A stretch of 64,000 nucleotides of DNA, taken from positions 682,001 through 746,000 of the forward strand of contig JAFS01000002.1 in assembly GCA_000526255.1 (NCBI GenBank). The letters are read 5' to 3'. The first letter of the stretch is position 1. Every line of letters begins with the position of its first letter. The translations under genes and the position numbers were made by a program. This document shows positions 20,812 to 29,617 of the stretch, piece after piece. The stretch is from Verrucomicrobia bacterium LP2A (GTDB taxonomy: Bacteria > Verrucomicrobiota > Verrucomicrobiia > Methylacidiphilales > Methylacidiphilaceae). The notes under the pieces were generated by a model. The model ran no database searches and had not been told where the DNA came from. It saw only the letters and a list, made by a program, of their open reading frames with translations.

Positions 20812-21357
20812 ATGAAATCATATCTCCTGCTTCGCCGTTTTCTCCCGACGATCGACTCTCGCCAGCTCTTCCTTTTCCTGACGCTCCTCGTGGGCATCTC
20901 TGGCTGCGCCGGCCCAAAGAAAAGTGGGGGAGTCCCGGCTCCGGAAGAGGAATCGCTCACCACTTCTCCCCTGCCAAGCCGTGGAGATTTCAATCCGGAG
21001 ACCGATGTCAACTATGCGCCACTTCACGCCGAGACCATCTATTTTGCTTTCGACAGCTCGGCGATCCCGAGCGGAGAACGGGGCAAGCTGGAAAAGGCGG
21101 CGCAATGGATGACCGACAATCCCGACAGCTCTCTCCTTTTGGCGGGCCATTGCGACGAGCGGGGCACGGAGGAGTATAATCGCGGACTCGGAGAGCGCAG
21201 GGCGCTCGCGGTCCGCGAATATCTCATTGGCCTTGGCATCTCGCCCCAGCGGCTTCATACGATCAGTTACGGAAAAGATCGACCAGCTTCCTCCGGCCAC
21301 GGCGAGGCGGACTATCTCCGGAATCGCCGAGTCGAGCTGGGAGTCATTGCACGATAG
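20812..21357 (+). CDS. pal: Peptidoglycan-associated lipoprotein Pal (OmpA C-terminal domain)
   Basis: Outer-membrane lipoprotein that ties the Tol motor to the cell wall. 181 residues: signal sequence with lipobox GISGC (Cys near residue 32), a spacer, then an OmpA/Pal domain. The peptidoglycan-binding pattern is clear: IYFAFDSSAI, then LLAGHCDERGTEEYNRGLGERRA and YGKDRPA. It is the last gene of the tol-pal cluster. Confidence 0.94.
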   Translation: MKSYLLLRRFLPTIDSRQLFLFLTLLVGISGCAGPKKSGGVPAPEEESLTTSPLPSRGDFNPETDVNYAPLHAETIYFAFDSSAIPSGERGKLEKAAQWMTDNPDSSLLLAGHCDERGTEEYNRGLGERRALAVREYLIGLGISPQRLHTISYGKDRPASSGHGEADYLRNRRVELGVIAR

Positions 21358-21493
21358 CGGCTCCCTAGAGTCGCTTTCGCGCGGACGGTAGGAAGGCTCA
21401 CTCTTTGTCGCACGCACCGACTTGGGGTATCATGGAAGAGTGGACGAACTCTTCCCGACCGAGAGCGATTCCTTCGCACGTGATTCGACAACC

Positions 21494-22813
21494 ATGCCCT
21501 TGGCGACCCGGCTTCGTCCGCGCAGCTTGGAAGAAATCGTGGGGCAGGAGACCCTGCTCGCTCCCGGGGAGCCGCTGCGCCGGCTCGTCGATGCCGACCG
21601 GCTCGGTTCGGTGATCCTGTTTGGACCGCCGGGTAGCGGCAAGACGTCTTTTGCCGAGGCTGTCGCGTCCGCAACGAAGCGGCCTTTCGCGCGACTCAAC
21701 GCGGCCGATTCCGGCGTCCCGGAGCTTCGCAAGATCCTGGAACGCGCCTCCCTCCATTCTTCCCGACGGGGAGAGCCGACCGTAGTATTTCTGGATGAAA
21801 TCCATCGGTTCAATCGGGCGCAGCAGGACGCGCTGCTTTCCGGGGTAGAGGAGGGGGTGATCCGGCTGATCGGCGCGACGACGCACAACCCATGCTTTGC
21901 GCTGACGGCACCCCTTCTTTCCCGATCCCAGGTCTTTGAGTTTGCTCCCCTTTCGCCAGCCCATTTGGATCGCATCCTCTCCCGAGCCCTGGAAGATCCA
22001 GAGCGCGGCCTCGGCCGGTTTCGCTGCCGATTGGATCCCACGGCTCGCAAGCACCTTCTTGCGACCGCCGAAGGGGATGCCCGGCGGCTCCTCAATGCTG
22101 TAGAGGTGGCCGTTCTCACGACCCCGCCTTCCCCCGACGGGATGATCGAGATCGACTTAGCGGCCGCCGAGGCTTCGTGTCGGCGGAAGATGCCTCGCTA
22201 CGATCGGGACGAGGACGAGCACTACGATACGATTTCGGCGTTCATCAAGGCGGTCCGGGGGGGAGATCCCGACTCGAGCCTCTACTGGCTGGCGAAGATG
22301 CTGGTCGCCGGCGAGGATCCGCGATTCCTTGCCCGGCGGCTCGTCATTCTCGCGTCGGAGGACATCGGACTTGCCGATCCCTCGGCCCTCCCCCTCGCCG
22401 TTGCCGCCTCGCAGGCGGTCGAGCAGATCGGGATGCCCGAAGGCCGGATCCCGTTGGCCGAGGCGACGGTCTACCTGGCCACTTCCCCGAAGAGCAACGC
22501 TGCCTATGCGGCCATCAATCGGGCGATCGAGGCGGTGGAACACGGAGAGACCGTTCCTGTCCCCGCCGCCCTCCGCGATGCCCACTACGCAGGCGCGGCC
22601 CGGATGGGACGTGGGGTCGGTTATCAGTACAGCCACGACTATGCCGAGGCGATCTCTCCGCAAGGCTACGGCGTTGCTCCCGGGACCTTTTATCAACCCA
22701 CGGATCACGGTGCGGAAAAGGAAATCGCCGACCGTCTGAAGCGATGGCAGCTCCTGCGCTCGCAGGCGAGCCGACGGTCCGTGGGAAACACCTCGCCTTC
22801 CGAAGAGCGTTAG
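21494..22813 (+). CDS. rarA: RarA/MgsA replication-associated AAA ATPase
   Basis: A clamp-loader-like ATPase that works at stalled replication forks. 439 residues: Walker A GPPGSGKT at 44-51, Walker B VVFLDEIHRFNRAQQD around 96-110, sensor 1 LIGATTHNPCF, then the tetramerisation region typical of RarA (ASEDIGLADP, YLATSPKSNAAY, and the C-terminal QGYGVAPGTFYQPTDHGAE). The ATG at 21494 fits the conserved N-terminus (PLATRLRPRSLEEIVGQ); a longer in-frame GTG start at 21422 is possible but would add 24 residues without family support. Confidence 0.9.
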   Translation: MPLATRLRPRSLEEIVGQETLLAPGEPLRRLVDADRLGSVILFGPPGSGKTSFAEAVASATKRPFARLNAADSGVPELRKILERASLHSSRRGEPTVVFLDEIHRFNRAQQDALLSGVEEGVIRLIGATTHNPCFALTAPLLSRSQVFEFAPLSPAHLDRILSRALEDPERGLGRFRCRLDPTARKHLLATAEGDARRLLNAVEVAVLTTPPSPDGMIEIDLAAAEASCRRKMPRYDRDEDEHYDTISAFIKAVRGGDPDSSLYWLAKMLVAGEDPRFLARRLVILASEDIGLADPSALPLAVAASQAVEQIGMPEGRIPLAEATVYLATSPKSNAAYAAINRAIEAVEHGETVPVPAALRDAHYAGAARMGRGVGYQYSHDYAEAISPQGYGVAPGTFYQPTDHGAEKEIADRLKRWQLLRSQASRRSVGNTSPSEER

Positions 22814-22829
22814 TGCCTTTTTTTCGGCT

Positions 22830-24575
22830 ATGACCTGGCGTTCTCCTTCTTGGCTCATTCTGGGAGTTCCGCTCGTGGCCACGGCTGCATTTCTTTTCTG
22901 GCGGTCGAAGGCGGCCGCCCCGAAGGGGAGATCTTTCCTCCGTCTGGTTCCCGCAGAAGGGCACTGGGCCATTCGGAGCGGCCCGCGCGTTTTCCGGCGG
23001 CGCCCTTGGCTCCTGATCCTCTCCGGCCTCTTGTCGATCCTTGCGCTCGCCGGGCCGCAGTGGGGCAAAAGCCCTCGGCAACTCCTTCGGCCATCGAGCG
23101 ACGTGATCCTCGCCTTGGACCTCTCCCGGAGCATGACCGCTACGGATCTGGCCCCCTCTCGCCTCGATCGCGCCAAGCTCTTGATTCGAACCTTTCTTCA
23201 GGAAGCTGCGGGACAGCGGATCGGCCTCTTGGTCTTTTCCAGCTCAGCGCAACTCGCCGTGCCTCTGACCACAGACTATAGGGCCCTCGAGGAGCTGCTG
23301 GACGAACTCAGTCCCGCCAGCCTTCCGGAAGCGGGGACCGATTTCACGGCTTTCTTGGAGGAGGCTTGCGATGCGTTTTCCCAGAGCGATGCTGCCCGCC
23401 GGATTCTTCTCGTCCTGAGCGACGGCGAAGACCACGGAAGCGGTTGGAAGGAGCGGCTCCCGCGGCTGATCGGTGAAGGAGTGCGCGTTTATGCCATCGG
23501 CCTGGGCACGGAACGGGGCGGGTTGATTCCCGATCCCAGAGGGGGGTTCCTCAAGGACGACGGGGGCCATACGGTTCTCTCGCGCCTGCAACCGGAGAGT
23601 TTGCGCGCCTTGGCTTCCGCCACCGGCGGGCGGTATTTTCGAGGGGACAGGTGGGTAAGCTTGTCGGAAATCTTCGGCTTTGACGCGAGTGCGGACGCTT
23701 CCCGACTGGAGAGGACTCTCGGCCGGACGGAACGGTTCGGCTATTTCCTTCTTCCCGCTGTTCTCTGCTGGTCGGCCAGCCTGCTCTGGGAGCTGCCCGC
23801 TTTTCGTTCCTCTCCTCGCGTGCGCTCGCCGGTCCGCCCTGCTGCTTTCGGATCGAAGGTTCCCCTTGCTCTGCTTCTCGGGCTGGCGGGACTTCTTACC
23901 CTTCTCGGTTTCACCCCGGCTCATTGCGGTCAAGCCCCGGCGTCCGGCCGCGAAGCGGAGGAGCCGCTTGTCCGATACGTCCAGGCCCTTGCTGGGAAGG
24001 ATCGGCTTTCCGCGTCCGATTGCGGCTCTCTCGCCCGGGAAACGATCTCCTGGTGCCGGAGCCGGCGGGCGCAAGGGCTGCCCGCCGGAGTGATTTTGGA
24101 CGGATTGGCTGCGGTCAACCAAGGAGAACAACTGGATCCGCGTCTTTTCCCTTGGGAGCAGATGCGCAAAGAGCTCCGAGCTTTGCTCGAGTCGGCTCAT
24201 CCTCCCGACGCAGCACCAGCGGGTTCTTCCCCTTCTTCCCAGAGCCAGGGAGCGCCTTCTCGGAAACCGATCCCGTTTCGCCCCTCGTCGGCCGTCCGGC
24301 CTGTGCGACCCGACGGCATCGGCCGTCCAAGCCCATCGCCTGGAGCTTCCGACGGAAAGGAGCAGACTTTGCCTCCGTCCTCGGCGTCGGTCTCTTCGGT
24401 TCCCAAGGATGGGGAGGAGCCGCAGGCCCGTCCGTCGCCTTCGGAGCCCCGGAACGGAGCCAGAGCGCGCCTGCGCCAAGTGGAGCGTCTCGACCGCCCG
24501 GCGCTCCTCTTTGAGCGAATGCGGCAAAAGGAGGCGGAACAGGGGGATGCCCCGCCGGAGCCGATGGATTGGTGA
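22830..24575 (+). CDS. VWA-domain membrane protein, BatA/BatB type
   Basis: 581 residues: two N-terminal membrane helices (about 7-24 and 60-76), a von Willebrand factor A domain with the metal-ion site DLSRS (97-101) and later VLSDGEDHG, then two more helices around 305-325 and 350-368. The last 200 residues are cytoplasmic or periplasmic and Pro/Ser/Arg-rich. Bat proteins (Bacteroides aerotolerance) are usually found with MoxR and a DUF58 protein; neither is in the window. The stop overlaps the BatD-like gene by four bases (GTGA). Confidence 0.82.
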   Translation: MTWRSPSWLILGVPLVATAAFLFWRSKAAAPKGRSFLRLVPAEGHWAIRSGPRVFRRRPWLLILSGLLSILALAGPQWGKSPRQLLRPSSDVILALDLSRSMTATDLAPSRLDRAKLLIRTFLQEAAGQRIGLLVFSSSAQLAVPLTTDYRALEELLDELSPASLPEAGTDFTAFLEEACDAFSQSDAARRILLVLSDGEDHGSGWKERLPRLIGEGVRVYAIGLGTERGGLIPDPRGGFLKDDGGHTVLSRLQPESLRALASATGGRYFRGDRWVSLSEIFGFDASADASRLERTLGRTERFGYFLLPAVLCWSASLLWELPAFRSSPRVRSPVRPAAFGSKVPLALLLGLAGLLTLLGFTPAHCGQAPASGREAEEPLVRYVQALAGKDRLSASDCGSLARETISWCRSRRAQGLPAGVILDGLAAVNQGEQLDPRLFPWEQMRKELRALLESAHPPDAAPAGSSPSSQSQGAPSRKPIPFRPSSAVRPVRPDGIGRPSPSPGASDGKEQTLPPSSASVSSVPKDGEEPQARPSPSEPRNGARARLRQVERLDRPALLFERMRQKEAEQGDAPPEPMDW

Positions 24576-27124
24576 AGGTGAAGCGGCTTCTGGCTCTTCT
24601 TTTTCTCGGTGCGATTTTCCCGGGCACTCCGCTCCATGCCCAAAGCGCTCACTGGAGTCCTCCCGAGAGCAGGGCCGCCCTCGATTCGCCCTGCCGGTTG
24701 CAGCTCTTCGTGGAGGGCGGGGTTCCTCCGATCGATCCCGAGCTTCCGGTGGTCCCCTATCTGGAGGTGAGCGCCCCAAAGAGGGAGCCTCCCGTCGCGC
24801 GAGGGCAGGCTGTCGCGTCCTCGGTCGCCTATACCTACACGCTGCACCCGCTTCGCGCTGGTCCCTATACGGTCCCCGCGTTTCCCCTGGTGACCGATCG
24901 AGGGGTCGTTTCCGTCCCGGCCCTGACGTTCTGGGTGGGCGAACCATCCTTCGCTCCTGCCTTTACCTCATCGTCCGAGGCGTCGCTCACCCTCTTCCGA
25001 AACGAGGTCTGGCAGGGAGAGCCGTTCCCTGTCGAGTATCGACTTCTCGCTCATGCGGGTGCCTTTCTCGAGATCACCGGCCAGCCGGAGTGGACGCCAG
25101 CCGATCTTCTCGTCGACCGTTGGAGCCGCCCGGAAAGGGTGAGCGGCGAATCGCGCGGGGCTTTCTTCAGCGGCCTCCGCTATTCGGCGCTCGCAATCGC
25201 CCTCAATCCCGGAAAGATCTCCCTTCCCCCGGTCAGCCAACATGTGACCATGGAAACGGGAAAGTTCGGCCAAGGGCTTTTCTCCCAAGCGATCATTCGG
25301 CCGCTCATTCTCCGCTCCTCCCCCTTCTACCTCCGGGTCAGGTCGTTGCCCTCGCCGCCCGACGAAGGGTTTAGCCAAGCTGTGGGAACCTTTCGGTTAA
25401 CCAGCCAGATTTCGCCCTCCGACGTCCAGGTCGGAGAGCCGGCCACCTGGACGCTTCGGATCGAGGGCATGGGCAACTGGACATCTCCTTGGAAACTCTC
25501 ACCCCCGGCGGTTCCCTCCGGGCTGCGCGTGATCGCGCCGGCTCCGCGGCGTCAAAACGACCCCGACTCCCTCTTCTGCGCCTCCCTGGTCATGGAGCGG
25601 ATTCTCGTGGCTAACCGCCCCGGCCGGTATACGATCCTTCCCTATCGGTTTATCTACTTTGATCCTCTGGCCGGTATCTATCGGACGGCTCTGGCACCGT
25701 CCGCCGTCTTGACGGTCACACCCGGTTCCTCGGCCTCAGCGGGCTCTCCACCGGACCGTTCGTCCATCAGCCGAGAGGAGCTCTCCGCTACCGAAGTGCC
25801 CGGAAAAGATCGAAGCCCGAGAGAACCCCATTCGGGGTCAGCGCACGGCCTCGCTCCGATAGAGAACGGCTGGCTTTTTGTTGAAGCGGGTGGACTCGGC
25901 GCGGCGCTTCTTGTTCTTTGGTTCTCCCTGGCGCGACGGCACGCTCGGCTTGCCGATCCTCTGCAACGCCGCCGCGCCGGATTGCGCCGCCTCCGGCGGA
26001 TTCATCGAGAGATTCGTCGATCGGTCTCGCCGGGGGAACGGCAGAAGCAACTGTTTCGCTGGCAATCAGCGATTCGGGATGCCTGGCTCGTCGTTCCTGC
26101 CGCCCCCGAGCTGGCGGAGCTGCAAGCGGCTTTGGAACGCGCTCAGGCCGATCCTGTCGTCCGTCCGGCTTGGACGACGCTCTGGCAGGAAGCAGAGGTT
26201 CATCTTTACGCGAGAGAGGCGAGTCTTCCTCCCGATTGGATCGAGCGATCCGAAGAGCGGGCTCGGGAGCTCCGCATTCCTCGATCATCCTGGAGAACGA
26301 CTTTTGCCCTACGCCATTTTTTTCCCCTCTTGACGATCTCGGGCCTCTTCCTTTTCTCGGCTTGGGGGATCAGCGGCCCAACGCCCGAGCGCTCCGGGCG
26401 TTGGGCGCATTCGGGAGAGCTCCGGGAGAGGCTGCCCCGCCCGACCGACTGGATCGCACGGAGCAACGTTGGCGCTGCGCTCGCCCGGGAGGGACGCTGG
26501 CCGGAAGCTCTCGCCCAGTGGTCTGCCGCTTTTCTGCTGGCGCCCCGGGACTCCGCCGTCCGTTGGAACTTTGCCCTGGCGCTCTCCCGCTGCCCCGGGG
26601 TGGATGAGAGACTCTCGGCCTTGGTAAATGGACCTCTTTGGATTCGCTGGATCAGCGTCGGATCTCCCGCGGAATGGCAGATTCTTCTCGCGGTCGCTCT
26701 TGCGGTTCTCTGCCTCGGCGGGGTCCTGCTGCTCCTGACGCGCTACCGCTTGATTCCACCGGCGCTTCCGCTCCAGAGGGCATCGCTTGCCTGCGGAGCG
26801 AGCCTCTCGGGGATCGCGGCCATCGCCGTGGCCCTCTACGGACCGATGTCCGATCCTCGGGTGGGTCTTGTGACCGAAGAGGCTCTTCTCCGTGCGGTGC
26901 CGACGGATGCCCATCCGCAGAGCAGTGCCGTGGTCGCTCCGGCACTCGTCGTGATCGGAAAGCCGTTCCTTCAGTGGGTCCAGGTACGCCTTGGGAACGG
27001 CCGCTCGGGATGGCTGCGCACGGAGGCCGTCGTCCCTTTCTTCCGTCCCCCGCTCCAGGCTCCGATCTCCCTTGGCGCAAGGGGCAAAGAGGCGATTCTG
27101 CCATCTTCTTCCCGTCCTCAGTAG
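24572..27124 (+). CDS. BatD-like protein with TPR-like and SH3-like C-terminal parts
   Basis: 850 residues. Signal peptide (LLALLFLGAIFPGTPLHAQ), then a BatD-type extracytoplasmic region of beta domains up to about residue 400 (SPSDVQVGEPATWTLRIEGMGN). A membrane helix near 440 leads to a soluble Arg-rich segment and another helix near 580. A TPR-like repeat (SNVGAALAREGRWPEALAQW), two further helices and an SH3-like tail (WVQVRLGNGRSGWLRTEAVV) complete it. This architecture merges what are separate batD and batE genes elsewhere. The GTG start overlaps the previous stop, so the two Bat proteins are co-translated. Confidence 0.75.
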   Translation: MKVKRLLALLFLGAIFPGTPLHAQSAHWSPPESRAALDSPCRLQLFVEGGVPPIDPELPVVPYLEVSAPKREPPVARGQAVASSVAYTYTLHPLRAGPYTVPAFPLVTDRGVVSVPALTFWVGEPSFAPAFTSSSEASLTLFRNEVWQGEPFPVEYRLLAHAGAFLEITGQPEWTPADLLVDRWSRPERVSGESRGAFFSGLRYSALAIALNPGKISLPPVSQHVTMETGKFGQGLFSQAIIRPLILRSSPFYLRVRSLPSPPDEGFSQAVGTFRLTSQISPSDVQVGEPATWTLRIEGMGNWTSPWKLSPPAVPSGLRVIAPAPRRQNDPDSLFCASLVMERILVANRPGRYTILPYRFIYFDPLAGIYRTALAPSAVLTVTPGSSASAGSPPDRSSISREELSATEVPGKDRSPREPHSGSAHGLAPIENGWLFVEAGGLGAALLVLWFSLARRHARLADPLQRRRAGLRRLRRIHREIRRSVSPGERQKQLFRWQSAIRDAWLVVPAAPELAELQAALERAQADPVVRPAWTTLWQEAEVHLYAREASLPPDWIERSEERARELRIPRSSWRTTFALRHFFPLLTISGLFLFSAWGISGPTPERSGRWAHSGELRERLPRPTDWIARSNVGAALAREGRWPEALAQWSAAFLLAPRDSAVRWNFALALSRCPGVDERLSALVNGPLWIRWISVGSPAEWQILLAVALAVLCLGGVLLLLTRYRLIPPALPLQRASLACGASLSGIAAIAVALYGPMSDPRVGLVTEEALLRAVPTDAHPQSSAVVAPALVVIGKPFLQWVQVRLGNGRSGWLRTEAVVPFFRPPLQAPISLGARGKEAILPSSSRPQ

Positions 27125-27146
27125 AGACGCTCGAGGAAACGGTGAG

Positions 27147-28280
27147 TCAGAGCTGCTCCAGCAGGCGGCCGATGACCTTTCTGGCATCGAGCTCCTCTTT
27201 CGCAAAAGAACGTGCTCCCTCTGCTTCGTCGGAGTAGTGGGCTTCGGCCGTCTCGATGGCCCGAGCCGCCTCGTCGATCGTGGAAAAGGAATGGAGCCCG
27301 CGCGCGGGTAAGAGCAGCGAGCTCCAGCCGGTGTCCTGGAGCACCACCGGCTTGCCCAGCGCAAGGTAGCAGGCGCTCCGATCGCTGAACCAGCCGCAAC
27401 GGGAGATCCGGTATCCGCCTTTGACGACGGAAAATTCCCCGCGGCTCCCGCTCAAGAATTCGCGGTACTGCTTCCAATCGTTCGCAATCCCGCGACTAGG
27501 CACCAGCCCCCATCCTGCGGCACGGAGTCTTTCGGAGACATCGTCCTCCTCCAGGTCGGAGGCGATGCGAAGGGGGACGCCGACGAGTCGGGGCAGGTCG
27601 ATGAACCTTTCCCATTCCGGAGCTTTGTTCGTAAAGTTCGAACGGCCCCAGCGGACTTCCGGGTAGGCGCGCCAATGGGTAACGGTGGTCCAACTCTCTC
27701 CGCCGCCCGGGGCCTCCGTCCAGTAGTCAAGAGCCACGGGTGGCAAGGTGGGAAGCCAGCGCACGCCCAGGTCCGGAGCGCGAACTCCGGGTGCATTCAT
27801 GCACAGCCCGACGGTCAAAAAGAGGTCGTGGCCGCCGAGGCCGACATCGCATCCGTACTCTCGCACCCAGATCGATGTGAATGCCGGATCGAGATCGAGG
27901 TAGATGCGCCGTCTGGGCAGCTCCAAGAGATCTCGACGGCGACAGACGCCCGATATGTTCAAGATTAGATCGGCCCCTCGGGCGAAGTCGCGCAGCTCAT
28001 CCCACTCCGCTTTCCCTCCCTCTCGAAAAAGCGTCGCTTTCCCGCTCCACCCGAATTCTTGGACCGCCTCTTGCCAACGGGTCACATTGATGGAACGGTC
28101 GGCGGCGGTGGGGTTCCCTTCGGCATCGACGCAAGCCGAGGCGGGAAGCTCTTCGACGAGCCAAGTATCCCAACCGAGCGCACGGAAGCCGAGCGCCCAT
28201 TGGAGGAATGCCCAGGTTACGCCCGCGGCATTTTGGGGATAGCGGGCGAAGGCCGTCGTGAGGATCGCCTTACCGCTCAA
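27147..28280 (-). CDS. Glycosyltransferase-like protein
   Basis: 377 residues with the two-domain look of GT-B enzymes: a Gly/aromatic-rich N-terminal part (GVTWAFLQWALGFRALGWDTW) and a C-terminal half ending with RISRCGWFSDRSACYLALGKPVVLQDTGW. The latter resembles the nucleotide-sugar-binding region of GT4/GT1 transferases, including the acidic turn replaced here by D-S-A-C. Donor and acceptor are unknown. It stands alone between the convergent BatD gene and the divergent L,D-transpeptidase gene. Family assignment is tentative. Confidence 0.55.
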   Translation of the reverse strand: MSGKAILTTAFARYPQNAAGVTWAFLQWALGFRALGWDTWLVEELPASACVDAEGNPTAADRSINVTRWQEAVQEFGWSGKATLFREGGKAEWDELRDFARGADLILNISGVCRRRDLLELPRRRIYLDLDPAFTSIWVREYGCDVGLGGHDLFLTVGLCMNAPGVRAPDLGVRWLPTLPPVALDYWTEAPGGGESWTTVTHWRAYPEVRWGRSNFTNKAPEWERFIDLPRLVGVPLRIASDLEEDDVSERLRAAGWGLVPSRGIANDWKQYREFLSGSRGEFSVVKGGYRISRCGWFSDRSACYLALGKPVVLQDTGWSSLLLPARGLHSFSTIDEAARAIETAEAHYSDEAEGARSFAKEELDARKVIGRLLEQL

Positions 28281-28366
28281 GGTGCCTCCCCGGCGACGGA
28301 TCGCCTAGCATCCTCGAAAAAAGGCTTTTCGGAGGACCCCTCCTCTCGCTAGAGTTCCTTGATTTC

Positions 28367-29236
28367 ATGCGACGTGTAGGCCTGGGTGGTAAGCTTTGCG
28401 TTTGCGCCCTCGCGGCCCTGCTCTCGAGTTGCGTCACTACCACGACCTACAAGCCGACTACCGTCGTGAGGGTGAGCGTGCACGATCAAGCCCTCGAAGT
28501 GGTCAAGGACGGGACTCCGACGCACCGGTTCCCGGTATCCACCTCTCGATTCGGCCTGGGAGATCAACCAAACAGCTTCCGTACGCCGCTTGGCCGCTTC
28601 GTTGTCCAGAACAAGATTGGCGACGGAGTGCCATTGGGAGGAAAGTTCTATCATCGGCACTATACGGGGGAACGGGTCGACTTGGAACGGGGAAGTGCGC
28701 TCAGCCACGACAGCCTGCTCACTCGGATCCTCTGGCTTCGCGGTCTGGAAGGGCAGAACCGCAATGCCTATGGCCGAGGAATCTACATTCATGGAACGAA
28801 CCAGGAGGCCTTGATCGGGCAGCGCGCGAGCTATGGCTGCATTCGCATGCGGAATCGGGATGTCCTTTCTCTTTACGAGAGCGTGCCCCTCGGAAGCTTG
28901 GTCGTGATTCAGCTCGACCCCCTTCCTCCCCCTCCTCGCCCTCTGATCGCGTCCGCCGCGGCGCGACCGGCCGCCGCGTTACTATCGCCAGCCGGCGCGA
29001 CCCAGCCTTCGGCTGCGGCCAATCTTTCACCGGTTCCTCCCAAGGCTCTCCCGGTTCAGTCTAGCGCTCCGTCGCACCCCGCCGCCGCTCCCAACCAGCG
29101 GCCGCACTCCACTTCCTCTCGGGCGGCGGACCGGCATGCCGTGGTCCACCATGCTCGGAGCCAGGGGCATCCTCGCGGCGATCGCTCCCTCCGAGGCAAG
29201 CATCTGGCCAAGGCAGCCACCCGCAAGGACGTCTGA
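28367..29236 (+). CDS. L,D-transpeptidase lipoprotein (YkuD family)
   Basis: 289 residues. Signal sequence with lipobox LLSSC (Cys22), then the YkuD domain that makes 3-3 cross-links in peptidoglycan or attaches proteins to it. The catalytic block is complete: HGTNQ near 142 and ASYGCIRMRN with the nucleophilic cysteine near 158. The C-terminal 100 residues are Pro/Ala/Ser-rich low complexity ending in a His/Arg/Lys-rich tail, which may bind wall or envelope polymers. Confidence 0.9.
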   Translation: MRRVGLGGKLCVCALAALLSSCVTTTTYKPTTVVRVSVHDQALEVVKDGTPTHRFPVSTSRFGLGDQPNSFRTPLGRFVVQNKIGDGVPLGGKFYHRHYTGERVDLERGSALSHDSLLTRILWLRGLEGQNRNAYGRGIYIHGTNQEALIGQRASYGCIRMRNRDVLSLYESVPLGSLVVIQLDPLPPPPRPLIASAAARPAAALLSPAGATQPSAAANLSPVPPKALPVQSSAPSHPAAAPNQRPHSTSSRAADRHAVVHHARSQGHPRGDRSLRGKHLAKAATRKDV

Positions 29237-29368
29237 CCCCCGCCCGCGAACGTGCTCCCTCCGGGTATAGGCAAGGCGGAAAAGTTTCCATCGGCAGGTT
29301 TTTCGTGACAGATGCTCGCTGCTTTGCGATAAGCGGCTCTCTCAGCCTTTTTTTGGGGGGCAATCGAC

Positions 29369-29521
29369 ATGTCGCAACATCGGAGTCTTCGCAGAGGTTC
29401 GGAACTCGCCACCAAGCGGAACGTGCTGAAACGCTTTGAGCGGATCGCCCTTCTGAAGAAACGGGGTCGCTGGAAAGAGGGCATGCGCTTTTTCGGGCTG
29501 CCCAAGACTCGTCCGCTATAA
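29369..29521 (+). CDS. Small basic protein of the Verrucomicrobia/Chlamydiae family
   Basis: A 50-residue protein starting MSQHRSLRRGSELATKRNVL and continuing with KRFERIALLKKRGRWKEG, ending LPKTRPL. This pattern matches the short lysine/arginine-rich family known only from Verrucomicrobia and Chlamydiae (annotated as small basic protein); I recall it as TIGR04137. Its size and charge suggest RNA or ribosome binding, but its function is not established. A G-run (29355-29360) serves as ribosome binding site, and a terminator-like hairpin follows at once. It is the best taxonomic marker in the window. Confidence 0.8.
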   Translation: MSQHRSLRRGSELATKRNVLKRFERIALLKKRGRWKEGMRFFGLPKTRPL

Positions 29522-29555
29522 GCGCTCCCGCAGGAGCAGCGCCCTATTTTTCGGA
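29522..29555 (+). terminator. Probable rho-independent terminator after the small basic protein
   Basis: GCGCTCC and GGAGCAGCGC can pair around a CGCA loop (core GCTCC/GGAGC, outer part with a small asymmetry), followed by CCCTATTTTTC. Stem plus T-run directly after the stop codon fits an intrinsic terminator. Confidence 0.6.
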
Positions 29556-29564
29556 AGCATATAC

Positions 29565-29593
29565 TTGACAAACCCATATCGGCAGCCAACAAT
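29565..29593 (+). promoter_or_regulatory. Candidate promoter of the decayed transposase
   Basis: A perfect TTGACA (29565-29570), 17 bases, then AACAAT (29588-29593), 25 bases before the transposase ATG. The minus-10 element is weak, the rest is consensus. It probably entered with the insertion sequence. Confidence 0.4.
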
Positions 29594-29617
29594 TGGCCTG
29601 TCTGAAAAGGGAATGTC

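Noticed and set aside
23244-24947. 567-codon open frame on the minus strand across the Bat genes
   Set aside because: Arg/Pro/Gly-rich antisense shadow, no start signals.
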